Source: Cymodocea nodosa | Lineage: Eukaryota > Streptophyta > Magnoliopsida > Alismatales > Cymodoceaceae | Length of the DNA: 64,000 nucleotides | Assembly: GCA_036874045.1 (NCBI GenBank) | Contig: CM072342.1 | Span: 84,501 to 148,500, forward strand | Direction of reading: 5' to 3' | Shown here: piece after piece, positions 37,612 through 48,333 of the stretch | How positions within the stretch are numbered: the stretch's first letter is position 1 | Layout: the number at the start of each line of letters is the position of its first letter | Notes under the pieces: model-generated | What the model was told of the DNA's origin: nothing | The model's input: the letters and a program-made list of their open reading frames with translations, nothing else | The model's database searches: none | Translations under genes and position numbers: made by a program

Positions 37612-40114
37612 ATGAATTTCGGAAATTGCCAGCTCTCCTCCTGCCCACTGTCGGTCCTACCGTCACTTCTGCTAGGGTATGCCCTGCCCACCATCTTCAT
37701 CGCCCTCTCTCTTATCCGGCTGCTGAAAAACTCCCACAGGCTCCGCCCACAGGAGCGTGCCTTTCCTCCTCCGGGTGGCAGCGGAATCCCACTGATCGGA
37801 GAGACGCTGCCCTTTCTTGTGGCCAAGAGCAGCAACAGAGGATTCTATGACTTCATCAGAGCTCGACGGGTTAGGTGCGGTTTCTCCCGCTCTGTAAATT
37901 TCTTTCATTCGTTCGGTATTCGCACAAATCTGTACTATTAATTAATACTATTAACTAAGAGGATTCTATGAACGCAGAATATTAATCGCCATAAACACCT
38001 CCAAACCAAGCTACCTTGCACGAAATAGCAGATAGATGATATCATTTTAACATGTTGGCTTGCATTGCAGATACGGGAACTGCTTCAGAACCAACATCTT
38101 CGGGAAGAACCATGTCTTCGTTTCCGGGGTGCAGGCTGCTAAACTGATTTTCGGCGATGAATCAGCGTTCGCCAAAACGCACATAAGCTCACTTGCAGAG
38201 GTTTTGGGAGAACAGAGCGTCCTTTGTGCTTCAAAACAGTACCACAAGCTTGTCCGCCACAAAATAAGCACCTTCCTCAACCGAGATACGCTTACGAGGT
38301 TCATGGGTCTGTTTGATGAGTTGACGATGCAAGTCCAGGCAGGCTGGAGCCAGAAGGAAACCATAATTGTGCTTGATGAAGCTTTTCAGGTAGCACGATC
38401 GCCACTAGCTTAACGATAAATATTTCTTCCCACATTAAAAAAAGAAGAAGAAAAGTTAGTTATTTCTTTGATGGCGAATCTTGTTAATTTGCTATGCCCC
38501 TGGCAGATAACGTTTAGAGCGGTGTGTAAGATGCTAGTAAGCTTGGAGGAGGAGGACCAGCTACGGATGCTGCAAAAAGACATTTTCTTGGTGTGTGAAG
38601 CGATGCTGGCACTCCCCTTGAGGTTGCCTTGGACTAGATTCTCCAGAGGACTTCAGGTGATTTAATCAATTCCCAAGGAATCACTGTCGACGAAAACTGA
38701 TTCAGCAAAACTATCAAGCAGGCAAGGGAAAGGATTATGAGGACCTTGAAGGTAATAATAGATGGTAGACGCCAGGGGATGGAAAACAAACAAGACTTTC
38801 TGCAGGCACTGCTGGGGATCGACGACAGAGGAGTCGTTTTCACCGATGCGCAAATCCAAGACAATATCTTGTCATTGATTATTGCAGGTTAGCGTACCTA
38901 AACGCGTCGACAGAAGGCAATATCTCATTCAACTGACGATGTTGGTATCGAAAATGCAGGCCACATTACAACCGCAACTGCAATCGCTTGGATGGTGAAG
39001 TACTTGGATGAAAACCAAGAGGTCCAACAAAAGTTAAGAGTACGTGCGAGTAGAGAACGATCGATCCATCGATAAATACTCGTGTTTGTGGTTGAGCATC
39101 TGCGGTAACTGATAAGGTTCCTCTGTGCATTTCATAAAAATTAAAAGAATGAACACCTATCGCTGGCGCACAAGTTACGAGGGTCGTCGTTCTTGGGAAT
39201 GGAAGCGTTGAACGAAATGTCATACGCCACCAAGGTAGCCGGTAGCCCTTTCTTCTTTTCATTTCATCACCCTGGAAGAAAGCCCGATTTCTCTGTTTGA
39301 AATGGTAGGTGGTTAAGGAGACGTTAAGAATGTCAACGATCGTTGGATGGTTCCCTCTCGTAGCACTCAAGGACAGTGAGGTAGGAGGTACGAATGTTGC
39401 TTGCCTTGAGGACACGCAAAATATACATATACCCCTATATAAATATATATATATACATACATACACACTCCTATATATAAGTCGCTTTACTTTCTTTTCT
39501 GGGGACAAGTTACTTGTTGCAATGTGCACGCAGGCTTCCAAGTTAAGAAGGGTTGGATTGTGAACGTTGATGCAAGGCACATACACATGGACCAGACTGT
39601 GTACGAGAATCCAGCAAAATTCTACCCTTGCAGGTTTCAGGTATGCATCGATTCCGTGGCCACTGCTACATGTTTTGTTTCTAGACCTTCATTGCGTGGG
39701 TTGCGTTCGTGAACGAACACAGGAGGATCCAAAACCATACGGTTTCCTGGCGTTCGGAACGGGTAGCAGAAGCTGCCTGGGCATGAATCTTGCCAAGGGT
39801 ATGATGCTGGTGTTCCTGCACCGGCTTGTCACTACTTACAGGTGACGATCCCAAAAGAAGAAGAAGAAGAAGAAGAAGAAGAAGAAATTCATAATCAAGA
39901 GCTCTTTTCCCCTGCCTTCTATTCTTCGAAATATCTGAAAAATTTCTATATATTTTGTTAATAAAGGTGGGAGGTGATCGACCACGACCAGAGTCTCGAA
40001 GAACACTCGCTCTTTCCCATGTTGAGGAGCGGGTGCCCCATCAGAGTTGCACCGGTCGGGCCGGATCCAACTCAGCTCCTCACCGCACATGGGATGGATC
40101 ATCCAGCGTTGTAG
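37612..40114 (+). CDS. CYP722: Cytochrome P450, CYP85 clan, CYP722-like
   Basis: A haem monooxygenase anchored in the endoplasmic reticulum. Ten exons with consistent phases: 37612-37874, 38071-38389, 38507-38656, 38722-38887, 38960-39039, 39148-39234, 39309-39387, 39534-39640, 39723-39841, 39967-40114, giving 505 residues. A hydrophobic anchor is near 13-33, then the proline-rich hinge FPPPGGSGIPLIGE. The I-helix reads AGHITTATAIAW, with Ile302 at the usual acid position. ExxR is KETLR near 359-362. The haem loop FGTGSRSCLG has its ligand Cys435. The C-terminal SGCPIRVAPV and the KKGWIVNVDARHIHMD stretch resemble CYP722, whose members include carlactonoic-acid oxidases of strigolactone synthesis; the substrate here is unknown. 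P450 identity is certain and the family assignment is from memory of motifs. Confidence 0.93.
39852..39887 (+). repeat. (GAA)n microsatellite in the last P450 intron
   Basis: About eleven AGA/GAA units follow the donor of exon 9 by roughly ten bases. It is a simple repeat and purine-rich on the sense strand. Confidence 0.9.
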
Positions 40115-41349
40115 TGTGACGACTCTACGATGGTGTTTGCATGTATTGACTAAGGTATGAAATGGTAGGCCTTGTAAAGATCAAGTATGATAAATAAATA
40201 GCATCGTTAATGGGAGTTTCATCGTGCCTCTTAGGAACTTCAAGGGGAGTGTTGTACCTTAGTGTACCTTAGGTATGAAATGGTAGGCCTTGTATGTACC
40301 CTTAGTGTACGTTGTTTAATAGCGCTATCGATTTTTGGATCTCACCATTGGTAGGAACTTCTTCCTGATGTTAAACATTAGGTTGATTGCACTGCCGAGT
40401 AGGTAATGTAGGTTGATCATGAGGCCTTCTTGGTCATATTAAGAAAAGGATAAGCGCCAAACTCGTTATTTCCTATATCATGCAGTTTAATTTTACAGGT
40501 CTTTTTCCTTTCTGACATCCCTCCATCGAATAGGTGGACAGAAGAGTAACATTGGTAACCCTGAAGCTCTCCACACTGCACCGCATTGCTTCCCTTCTTG
40601 TAAAATGAGCTATGGTCGAATTGAGGTGTGAGAAACCTTGCGTCCACTCTGTTATATTTTAAATTTAAATTGAGGGTGTGAGAAACCTTGCGTCCGTCTA
40701 CTAATATTACTACCACTGCTATTTATTATAAAAAGTGCTGGTGCGTCAATGGCTGTCGCCGGTGACATCGACGTGGAGAGGCGAATAAATTCCTTTCCCC
40801 GACCGGGAATCGTACCTGATGCGTTGGGCCATTTGCGAATATATATGGATAATCGGCGTTTTATCTTACGACACACGGCTGACCATATATTGCCCCCAAA
40901 AAAAAAGGAAAAGGGAACAACAACAACACGTCTGGCTGGAGTGGAGAGGAATATATATATATATATATTATGTGGCAACGTGTGGGGGGTGGATGGATAT
41001 ATGGTCGAACCCAACAACGGACCGTGGTTGCCCGAACATGGGGCCGTCTTCCCCCAGTGAGCACACCACATCCACGGATTGCCGGGAAGGAGAAGCAGAA
41101 GGAGGGAGGGAGGGAGAGAGAAGATGATGGATGATAGGTCTTGCTTGTTTTACTTTTATGGATAGTTGTTGCAGGGCAGGCTTAAAACAAAGAGTAAATA
41201 CAACAACAAGAGTTTGAAAGAAAGAAAGAAAGAAAGAAAGAACGAAATAAAGGGCATGACGATGACGATTGATCCACCAAGACCAACCACGCTTCGCCCT
41301 TCTTTTCCTTCTCCACTGCCCCCGTTTGACATCCCCCTTTGTACCAACA
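40115..41349. other. Convergent intergenic region, P450 and DUF4408 gene 3' ends
   Basis: It holds the two 3' ends. A 25-base segment AGGTATGAAATGGTAGGCCT recurs at 40153 and 40271, and GTGTGAGAAACCTTGCGTCC recurs at 40626 and 40676, both in the same orientation. There are (TA)n at about 40950-40968 and (AAAG)n at about 41218-41242. Open frames here have no recognisable similarity. Confidence 0.45.
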
Positions 41350-42042
41350 CTACTCGCCGGCCATCGATTCCTCCCTCCGGAACCTCCTCTCCTTCGCTAT
41401 GAACGCCTCCACCCGCCGCCGGAGCTCCTCATTGCTCATCACCGTCTCCGCCTCTGCTCCTGCTACGCACCCGTCATCGCCCTCTTTGTTCTTCTTCTTC
41501 TTCTCCCCAACTCTCAGTCCCGTGGTCGTCCTCCGCAGCTTATTCACCTCAACCCCATCCGTCCACTTCTCCTTCATTTGCTCCGACTTTGTCCTCCGGA
41601 ATCGCCGCTTCTGGGGTTTAGACTCCAACACGCAGATGGCCTTGTCCTCGTACACCACCTCCGCGATCTGCTGCTGAGACTCCACGACGCCGTGGTCGTT
41701 GTTGCTGGCGGCGGCCCGCAGGAGTTGGTCGTAGACGGAGTGGGATTCGAGGGAGGTGGTGGAGACGTCGGACGGTTGTTGGCGCTTGGACTTGGCAAAC
41801 AGAGTGAGGACGATCGCGTTGCCGAGCAGGAAGACGAAGGGGGTGGAGATGACGAGGGAGGCAAGACGGTGGAGGAAGACGAGGAAGAGGCGAAAGGCGT
41901 CCGGCAGGCGAGAGGAGTACCAGGAGAGGAGGACAAGGATGGCCATAACTTCGGCGCACCGGAGGAAGGTGCCGATCTGGCGGTAGCTGCGTATGGCTAA
42001 CAGCTTGTCGGCGCCGGCAGCGTAGCCCATGGCCCCCGGCAT
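41350..42042 (-). CDS. DUF4408/DUF761-type membrane protein
   Basis: A single-exon gene of 230 residues. The frame is open further upstream, but the first ATG is at 42042 (MPGAMGYAAGADKL). Two hydrophobic segments follow (about 28-48 and 60-85), matching the DUF4408 N-terminal region. A long charged, low-complexity middle leads to a C-terminal SNEELRRRVEAFIAKERRFRR, the signature of the DUF761 'cotton fibre' family. Proteins with this pairing are plant-specific and of unknown biochemical role. A TATAAATA box lies 93 bases upstream of the ATG. Long open frames on the other strand are shadows of the GC-rich coding sequence. Confidence 0.88.
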   Translation of the reverse strand: MPGAMGYAAGADKLLAIRSYRQIGTFLRCAEVMAILVLLSWYSSRLPDAFRLFLVFLHRLASLVISTPFVFLLGNAIVLTLFAKSKRQQPSDVSTTSLESHSVYDQLLRAAASNNDHGVVESQQQIAEVVYEDKAICVLESKPQKRRFRRTKSEQMKEKWTDGVEVNKLRRTTTGLRVGEKKKKNKEGDDGCVAGAEAETVMSNEELRRRVEAFIAKERRFRREESMAGE

Positions 42043-42134
42043 GGAACTTGAATGGCTTTGGGTTTCGAGAGGGAAACGGAGAACGAAATGAAACCAAAAT
42101 CGAACGGGCGCACTACTTTCCACTACTCACCTTT

Positions 42135-42142
42135 TATTTATA
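42135..42142 (-). promoter_or_regulatory. TATA box of the DUF4408/DUF761 gene
   Basis: Exact TATAAATA on the minus strand, 93 bases upstream of the ATG at 42042, a usual distance for a plant gene with a short leader. Confidence 0.6.
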
Positions 42143-43820
42143 ATTCTATCGATGGTTGGTTACCAGCGATGGTCGTAAAATCATATCTACCGTTCACGGT
42201 TGTATCAGTGGATTAAATTTGACCATGTAACTCTGGTTTGTAATTTTTATTCTTATACTTCGACTTAATGCAATAACAAGACAACAACAAAATTCAAAAA
42301 AGTTCACTTATTATTATTATTGCCATTAAACAACCAATGCACCTGAATGAAAGTGGATCTTGGAAGAGGAGAAGCATTCCATCGGTCAGACAAGATAGCT
42401 TAGGCGCCTACAACTAGTGCCTGCCTCCCTCCCCCGTCTTCTCTCCTTTTCTCCGGCTTCCTATCAATCGATGCAAATTAGATTCGTTCCCTACCTTTAT
42501 ATATACAACAGAAGTTGGCACCCATTAGTGGATGTGGAATATAACAAGCAACGTCGCATACGACATCCGAGTCAAGACTCTTGTTGACGAATTGGTCGCA
42601 GACAGACATTTTGGTTTCTCCCTTCAACGATTCCCCATTAGTTTTGTTCGATTGCTTACAATTCCTAGCAACTTACAATATCCCAATCTATCTACCGGCC
42701 TTTGGCGAAAGAATCAAATCGAGGGGCTTTGTGTGTTTCACTTTCAATCGAATCATCTCGTGAGGTCGGCTGCGGTGTTGGTGGTGCTTCGGCTGTTTGT
42801 TTATTATCCATTCCCTCGTACTTTCACCTTCCCCCTTTTCCCCAGACCATGCATGATTCAAGTATTTACTGTTCTGGATCACGCCAAGCTCGACTGCAAG
42901 GCCTACCGGACACAAGATGACACAGAAAGTGTAAAGAAATTGGAGGGCGCTGATCCATGGAGCAAGGCAACAAGCAATGGAAAGTAGCGGTAGTTAAAAA
43001 CACAGATCGGTAGAAAAAATATTACCTGCAAGGCTAGGCTAGTAGAAAGATGGAAGACGGCTGGAGAAGATCATTAGAGGAAATCCCCGGAATCAACCCA
43101 AATCTTACGATTTAGAAAGTTCTCCCTCATGCTTCGCTCAATCTCATGATTTCATGTATTTGCATCGCAGCAGAGAAACTCTCAACTCTCAACGTAGCGT
43201 CGATGCCGAAGGCTCCTCAAGAAGAGATGATACGGAAGATAAGTCAAATTTAGGGGGTGGCTCAGGAGTACGTGCAAGTCAAGCATACACACACTTGTCT
43301 CTCTGCCTACCAACGGCTTCGATGGAAGCTAATAATGCCTTCTTCATTCCCAGTTCTCTACTTTACTAAACCACTACCGCCCTACTCATAGATAATTTTA
43401 ATGCCAAGCCATCAAAGAACTCGGCACAAGTGCCCTACTCATCCAACTTAGTCTTACACACAAATATGCCACACCTTCCCGCCAATTTGCATTGCCACCG
43501 GTGGAAGGTAATGATGCCACACCTTTCTACCTTCATCCACCACTCTTTCCTCTATATTTTTTTGGCTATTCGTCTTCTTTTTACCACTCTTCTTTCACCT
43601 GTGTTCAACCCATGAGCATGTTAGCCTTTACTGGGGTTAGAAGTTTAACTAAAGTTAGGCTTTAAGAGGTGACAGTGGGGAATATGTAAATGTAATGGAG
43701 AGATTTTTAATAGCATCCAAGCAAATATGTATTTTATCATGGTATACAAGTAAATATGTGCTTCTTCTTTTTTATATACGGGTAAAAAAAAAAAATCTAT
43801 ACTTTTATGGAAAAATAAAT
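42143..43820. other. Intergenic region with no recognised gene
   Basis: A 151-codon plus-strand open frame at 42532-42987 has no similarity I recognise and no codon pattern like its neighbours. The rest is unique-looking sequence. I see no RNA gene or element. Confidence 0.4.
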
Positions 43821-43824
43821 CATG

Positions 43825-44100
43825 GGGGGTTGAAATTTTAATTCAAAATTAATTGATAATGAATGAAATATTTATCATACATACTTTTTATCCATACGAA
43901 ACTTATCTAAGACTTCCTTTCATCTGTAGATTATTTATATGCCTACAAATATTTAGAAATAAATATACATGAACTAACTTTAATACTATATTGAAATTTT
44001 AACCCAAAATCAATTAATAATAAATAAGTGAAAAAGTTCATTATATATAAGATCTAATTCTATCCTTACTTTTATCAATGCGAGATATTCTAATATAAAG
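43825..44100 (+). repeat. Dispersed repeat, dimeric copy 2
   Basis: Two units (about 43825-43900 and 43985-44100) match the pattern of 26005-26310: TTGAAATTTTAATTCAAAAT, a T-rich ATTTATCATACAT block, and a GCGAGATATTCTAATATA end. It directly abuts the LINE fragment that follows. Confidence 0.5.
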
Positions 44101-45271
44101 CTCTACTAGCAGGGATTTCCTACTAAAAGTAGATTTTCATAAAGCCTTTGATACGGTAGAATTGAAATTCATCCGCTACCGCCAATGGAATTTAGGGTTC
44201 ACGGAAGACTATAGAAGTCAGGCAAGGATGTCCATTGTCTCCTGCCTTGTTTATCATAGTTATGGAAGCCTTCAATGGCATTTTAAAGTTTGTTGCAAAT
44301 AGAAGCCTAAACGAAGGCGTAAGAGTAACCCCTAATGTTAAACCCAATCGCCCTCGTCTCCTTCGGTTACGATTGCTTTATCGTAGGAGAAGCAGACAGA
44401 AAAGAAATGGATATATTAGAGATGCTAGACTATTTTCCAAGAATCTCTGGTCTTAAAATTAATAATGGAAAATCAACGGTTTATTTTAGCAAATCTATTG
44501 GTTAAACTATGTTGAGATGGGCAACTGACAAGTACCCCAACGATAAGTATCTTGGCCACTGTACCAAACACATATTTGGGGTCCTAAAAGAGAAGAAATT
44601 AAAGGGGTAGAATGCTAAGGCATTATTACATGCGGACAAAACTGTTCTCATAAAGTCTATGCTATCCACTTTATTCACAAAAAAAGCAGTGCAAGTAGAT
44701 TAATGACAACCTCTGTAGAATATTTTGTTTGCATGGACAGATAAGTCAAAGGAATTTTTTCCTAAGAAATGGGAATTATTTTGGAGACCAAAAAAGGCCT
44801 TCATAAAAAACGTAGAAACTATGAACAAAGCGTCATTTATCTCCAACTGTATAAAAATAAGGGAGAATAATATCTGGAAAGATATAAGAGATCACAAGTA
44901 CCCCTTCGTATTGGGCATCAATGAAAGACTTCAAGCCGAAAATTACTTTTTTAGGCTGGCATGCAATTGTTGATGCCTTGGCCACATGACAATCTAGCAA
45001 AGTTCATTGGAGGAGAGCCTAAATTATGTATATTTATGCTCAGACAATGAAGAATCTATTAATCACTTGTTTTTACATGCAGCTAGTTTGATGGCTTTCT
45101 CAATCATAGAAGAATTTGATGCCAGTCTACTAGAGCTGGAAGACCAGATGAGATGCTTTTAATCAATCTGAAGTTTTTAATCCGTTGATCTTAGCCAACA
45201 CTCCATTTGCTGCCTTGTGGTGATGTAAATTTAATACCTATTAATGAAGTTAACTTCCGCCAAAAAAAAAA
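44100..45271 (+). mobile_element. Decayed L1-type LINE with poly(A) tail
   Basis: Plus-strand reverse transcriptase blocks appear in order: DFHKAFDTVELKFI, then RQGCPLSPALFIIVMEAF at about 44220-44275, then SGLKINNGKSTVYFSKS at about 44450-44500, then FAWTDKSKEFFPKKWELFWR at 44725 and an NIWKDIRDHKYP block. The tail is an A-run at 45258-45269. Stops, frameshifts and an internal deletion between the first two blocks show it is dead. Confidence 0.75.
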
Positions 45272-46709
45272 AGTTACAATATCCTACAATTTTAGATTCC
45301 TTGCTCTCAAATAAAAGGTTAAGGGAGCACGTCCAAAATACCTGAGCTTCATTAAGTGCACCAGTCTTGTCTGCTCTTCCGTGGGGGATTCTGTTGCATT
45401 GCTTTTTGTAATAAGTGAGCGAGACGTCTCACCATCACCTGTCTTATAGCCTGTACCACGTACCGTCCTCGCTTCATGATTTTTCGTTCGTTGACTAGCT
45501 GAACACACACACGCATATATAATATAATCAACAGTTAGAAAGAATTCTTCTATCAATTTAAAACCAAAAACTCGTTTTCCATCTACCATTAAATTAAATT
45601 GAATGGTTCTCGTTGTCAGATGATCGCCCATCTACCCATTTTCCATCGGTCACTCGCACGTTAATGAATAGATGTAATCTCTCGTGCATGACATGCAAAC
45701 AATAAATACACGTGTTGTTCTGCAGCAGTACTCTTCGCTCTTGCAAAGTAGGACCTTCACGCCAACTTACTTTCATGGGAAAAAACCACGATGCTAAATT
45801 GATACCTCCGTTCTCTACAATTTCACATAAAAGAAGGGACTGTGAAGTTTCAGAATTTAAAACTTCTAAGACTTCAACTATGGTGCTGAATCATAACGGG
45901 CTCCAATCAATTTTGCAGTAAGCCAACGGTTCCTTGTCCCAGCTTCAATTGTTTTTTGTTTTGTTTTGATGGTGATATCGATTTTGGCGCTTACAATATT
46001 CAAATTTTGATAAGAATTATTAGTATTATAATAGAGTTATTACAGTTGATTTCTCAGCTTTAATTGCCAAACATATTTTTCTACATATATTATTCTACAT
46101 CTCCATTGGTCAATCCCATGTAGTGAGATTACAATTTGGATTGTTATTTTTTTTATTGTACACCTACGTAAACTATTTATCCATCTGTGTTCCTGCCCGG
46201 GGCCTATGCTATGATCTGAACGACAATTGACCAAATAAGAATACCAAAAAAACATTTAGGACAGAGGACTGCAATTATACAGGCAAAAACATAAACCATC
46301 TCTTTGGTGCTACCACATCTCCCGCTCAGCTACCACAGCTAGACAATCTCCTAGGGGAGGTTCTGTTAAACAAGGAGGAAGATTATCAAATGGACCTTGA
46401 TGGCACCCTATTTGGTCAAGAGTTGATATCAAATTATCAAAAATGGTGGACTAGAAATCCACTTGCTTCCATCATTTAGAAATGTGAAATACCAATGAAG
46501 ATAAAGATTTTAGGTCTAAATGCCTAGCAAAATAAAATCTAACAAGAAAAAATTTTGCCATGAGGAAGTGAATGGGCTCACAACAATGCCCATGCCCCAT
46601 ATGAGCATATCCAACACAAACTGTTTTGCATCTTCTATTCTATGTGTTTTCTCATCTACCATCTGGAAATTCATCCTTGATCATGATTACATAGATATAT
46701 AGGAAGGAA
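45272..46709. other. Intergenic region with no recognised gene
   Basis: Minus-strand open frames at 45284-45631 and 45594-45776 have no recognisable similarity. 46300-46500 has a plus-strand open stretch (EDYQMDLDGTLFGQELISN) that may be element-derived, but I could not place it. Confidence 0.35.
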
Positions 46710-46950
46710 GATAATATGTACAAAATGTTCTTTTTTAAAAAAGAAATGTAGATTCAGCATTAAAACTACTGAATGATATTGTTTTAGACTTAGCAACATT
46801 ATTGAACCTAGGGCTAAATCAAAATAAGGCCATATTTTCAAACAGCATTGAGAGTATCCACGATATTTTGGGCATAACTTTTGGACACGAAGCCACACCG
46901 GATGTAGCAAATGTGAATATTTGTAAGACCCAAAGCTCCTAAGATCCAAA
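46710..46950 (+). mobile_element. Short L1 LINE reverse transcriptase fragment
   Basis: The plus strand reads LLNLGLNQNKAIFSNSIES followed by HDILGITFGHEATPDV, which fits the L1 block after the FADD site (xSGLKxNxxKSxxFFSxxV..ILGx). It is short and isolated. Confidence 0.4.
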
Positions 46951-48333
46951 GTCAATGTCGTAGTGATATTTATTGGTCATCATGTTGCCTTAAACTTCAA
47001 TTGATCAAGTAGACATGCCAACTTCTTGAGGATCTTCCAAGCCCCCAATAATGTATCCCGTCCCCTACCAACATCTAAACTCTAAACAGAGCGTGAGAAG
47101 CTTTTGTTTAGTTGCTCATATCCATAAATCATACTTTTCTTCTTGTGTCGGTGTCAAATAGGCATGTGGGCCTTTGGGATTGAGTCTGTGGACAACTTGG
47201 GGTTACACATGTAACAGTGTAAAAGAGAAGAATAATTAAGACAAGATAGAAATTAACTCACTTTTCTAGAAGAAAAGAGTGGAAATTTGATCCTTAAGGA
47301 TCTCTATATTACTAATATGACACTAATTTCGTTCTAAATGTGGCCTCTCACCCATTATGAAAAAGGGGTCTCGATTGCTCAATGCTTTTAAATAACGATC
47401 TCCTCCCAGGGTAAGCATGCTTTGTGGGGCAACAATATGATGAACAAAACAAAGCTAAACTTTATAAAGCTTGCCTTCTTTTTTCATCTTTAATGATTTA
47501 AGGTTAAAAACAAAAATATTCCTGATGTGAGGATATTACTAGAAATATCACCTGCTTTCATCTCCATATGCATGGATTTTGACCCCTGCATATGATTCAA
47601 ATCTCCATGAATGTGAGGATATCAAAACCTAGCACAGGAAATTTAAATTTCCTGGTGCTGAAACTAAGAAATATGCCTTGTAACGAGAAATATGTGGTGA
47701 AAAAGCTTTGTAAAAAGAATAAAGATGAAAGATATGCCTAGAAAAGATACCTATGCTCAACAGCATAACTCACCTTGTCACACAAAAGGAACGTGGTTCT
47801 TCTCAGTAATGAGATGACATTAAACTTTGATTATCAGATCATAGAACAAGAGATTCAGCAATATCCCACATGATTTGGTTGCATCCACTGACAATCAAAC
47901 ACCAGAAGTTAATGATCAGCATACTTCATCAGAGTAAAATTTTCTGTGATAGCAAGTGATGACACCTACATTTGAAATACTTGTAACTAGAACAGGGCTG
48001 CTACGAAGATGGTTAAGACACAGCTGGCACTTGGCAGGAGCAATTTAACCAAGCAAATTTATCAGCACTATCAGCTTCTTTGCTTTTCTAGACACATGGT
48101 GATTTCCTGTGGAGAAGGATTGGAACTGCAGCTTACTTTCAAATGGTAGAAATGTAAGAACACGTTGCATAATCATGGTCCCAAATAAGAAGGAATGCCA
48201 AACCGCCATCCATCAAGAAACCCATTGGAACTTTTGGATTGCGACTGGGTTTAGTAGGAACAGTGGAATTATGACAATATTCGTGTCACCGTTGACATCC
48301 TTGTTAATCGCTTGTATATAATCCTGAATGAAT
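46951..48333. other. Intergenic region downstream of the PPR gene
   Basis: AT-rich, with no open frame I recognise. The part next to 48334 should hold the PPR 3' untranslated region. Confidence 0.4.

Noticed and set aside
38966-39586. 206-codon minus-strand frame
   Set aside because: Antisense across P450 exons and introns; no similarity.
41269-42000. 243-codon plus-strand frame and other long frames over the DUF4408/DUF761 gene
   Set aside because: Shadows of a GC-rich coding sequence; only the minus-strand frame has conserved domains.
42042-42123. Longer start for the DUF4408/DUF761 protein at 42123
   Set aside because: The codon there is GTG; the first ATG in frame is at 42042, which also fits the TATA box distance.
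42532-42987. 151-codon plus-strand open frame
   Set aside because: No recognisable similarity, no neighbouring exon with matching phase, and composition like intergenic sequence.
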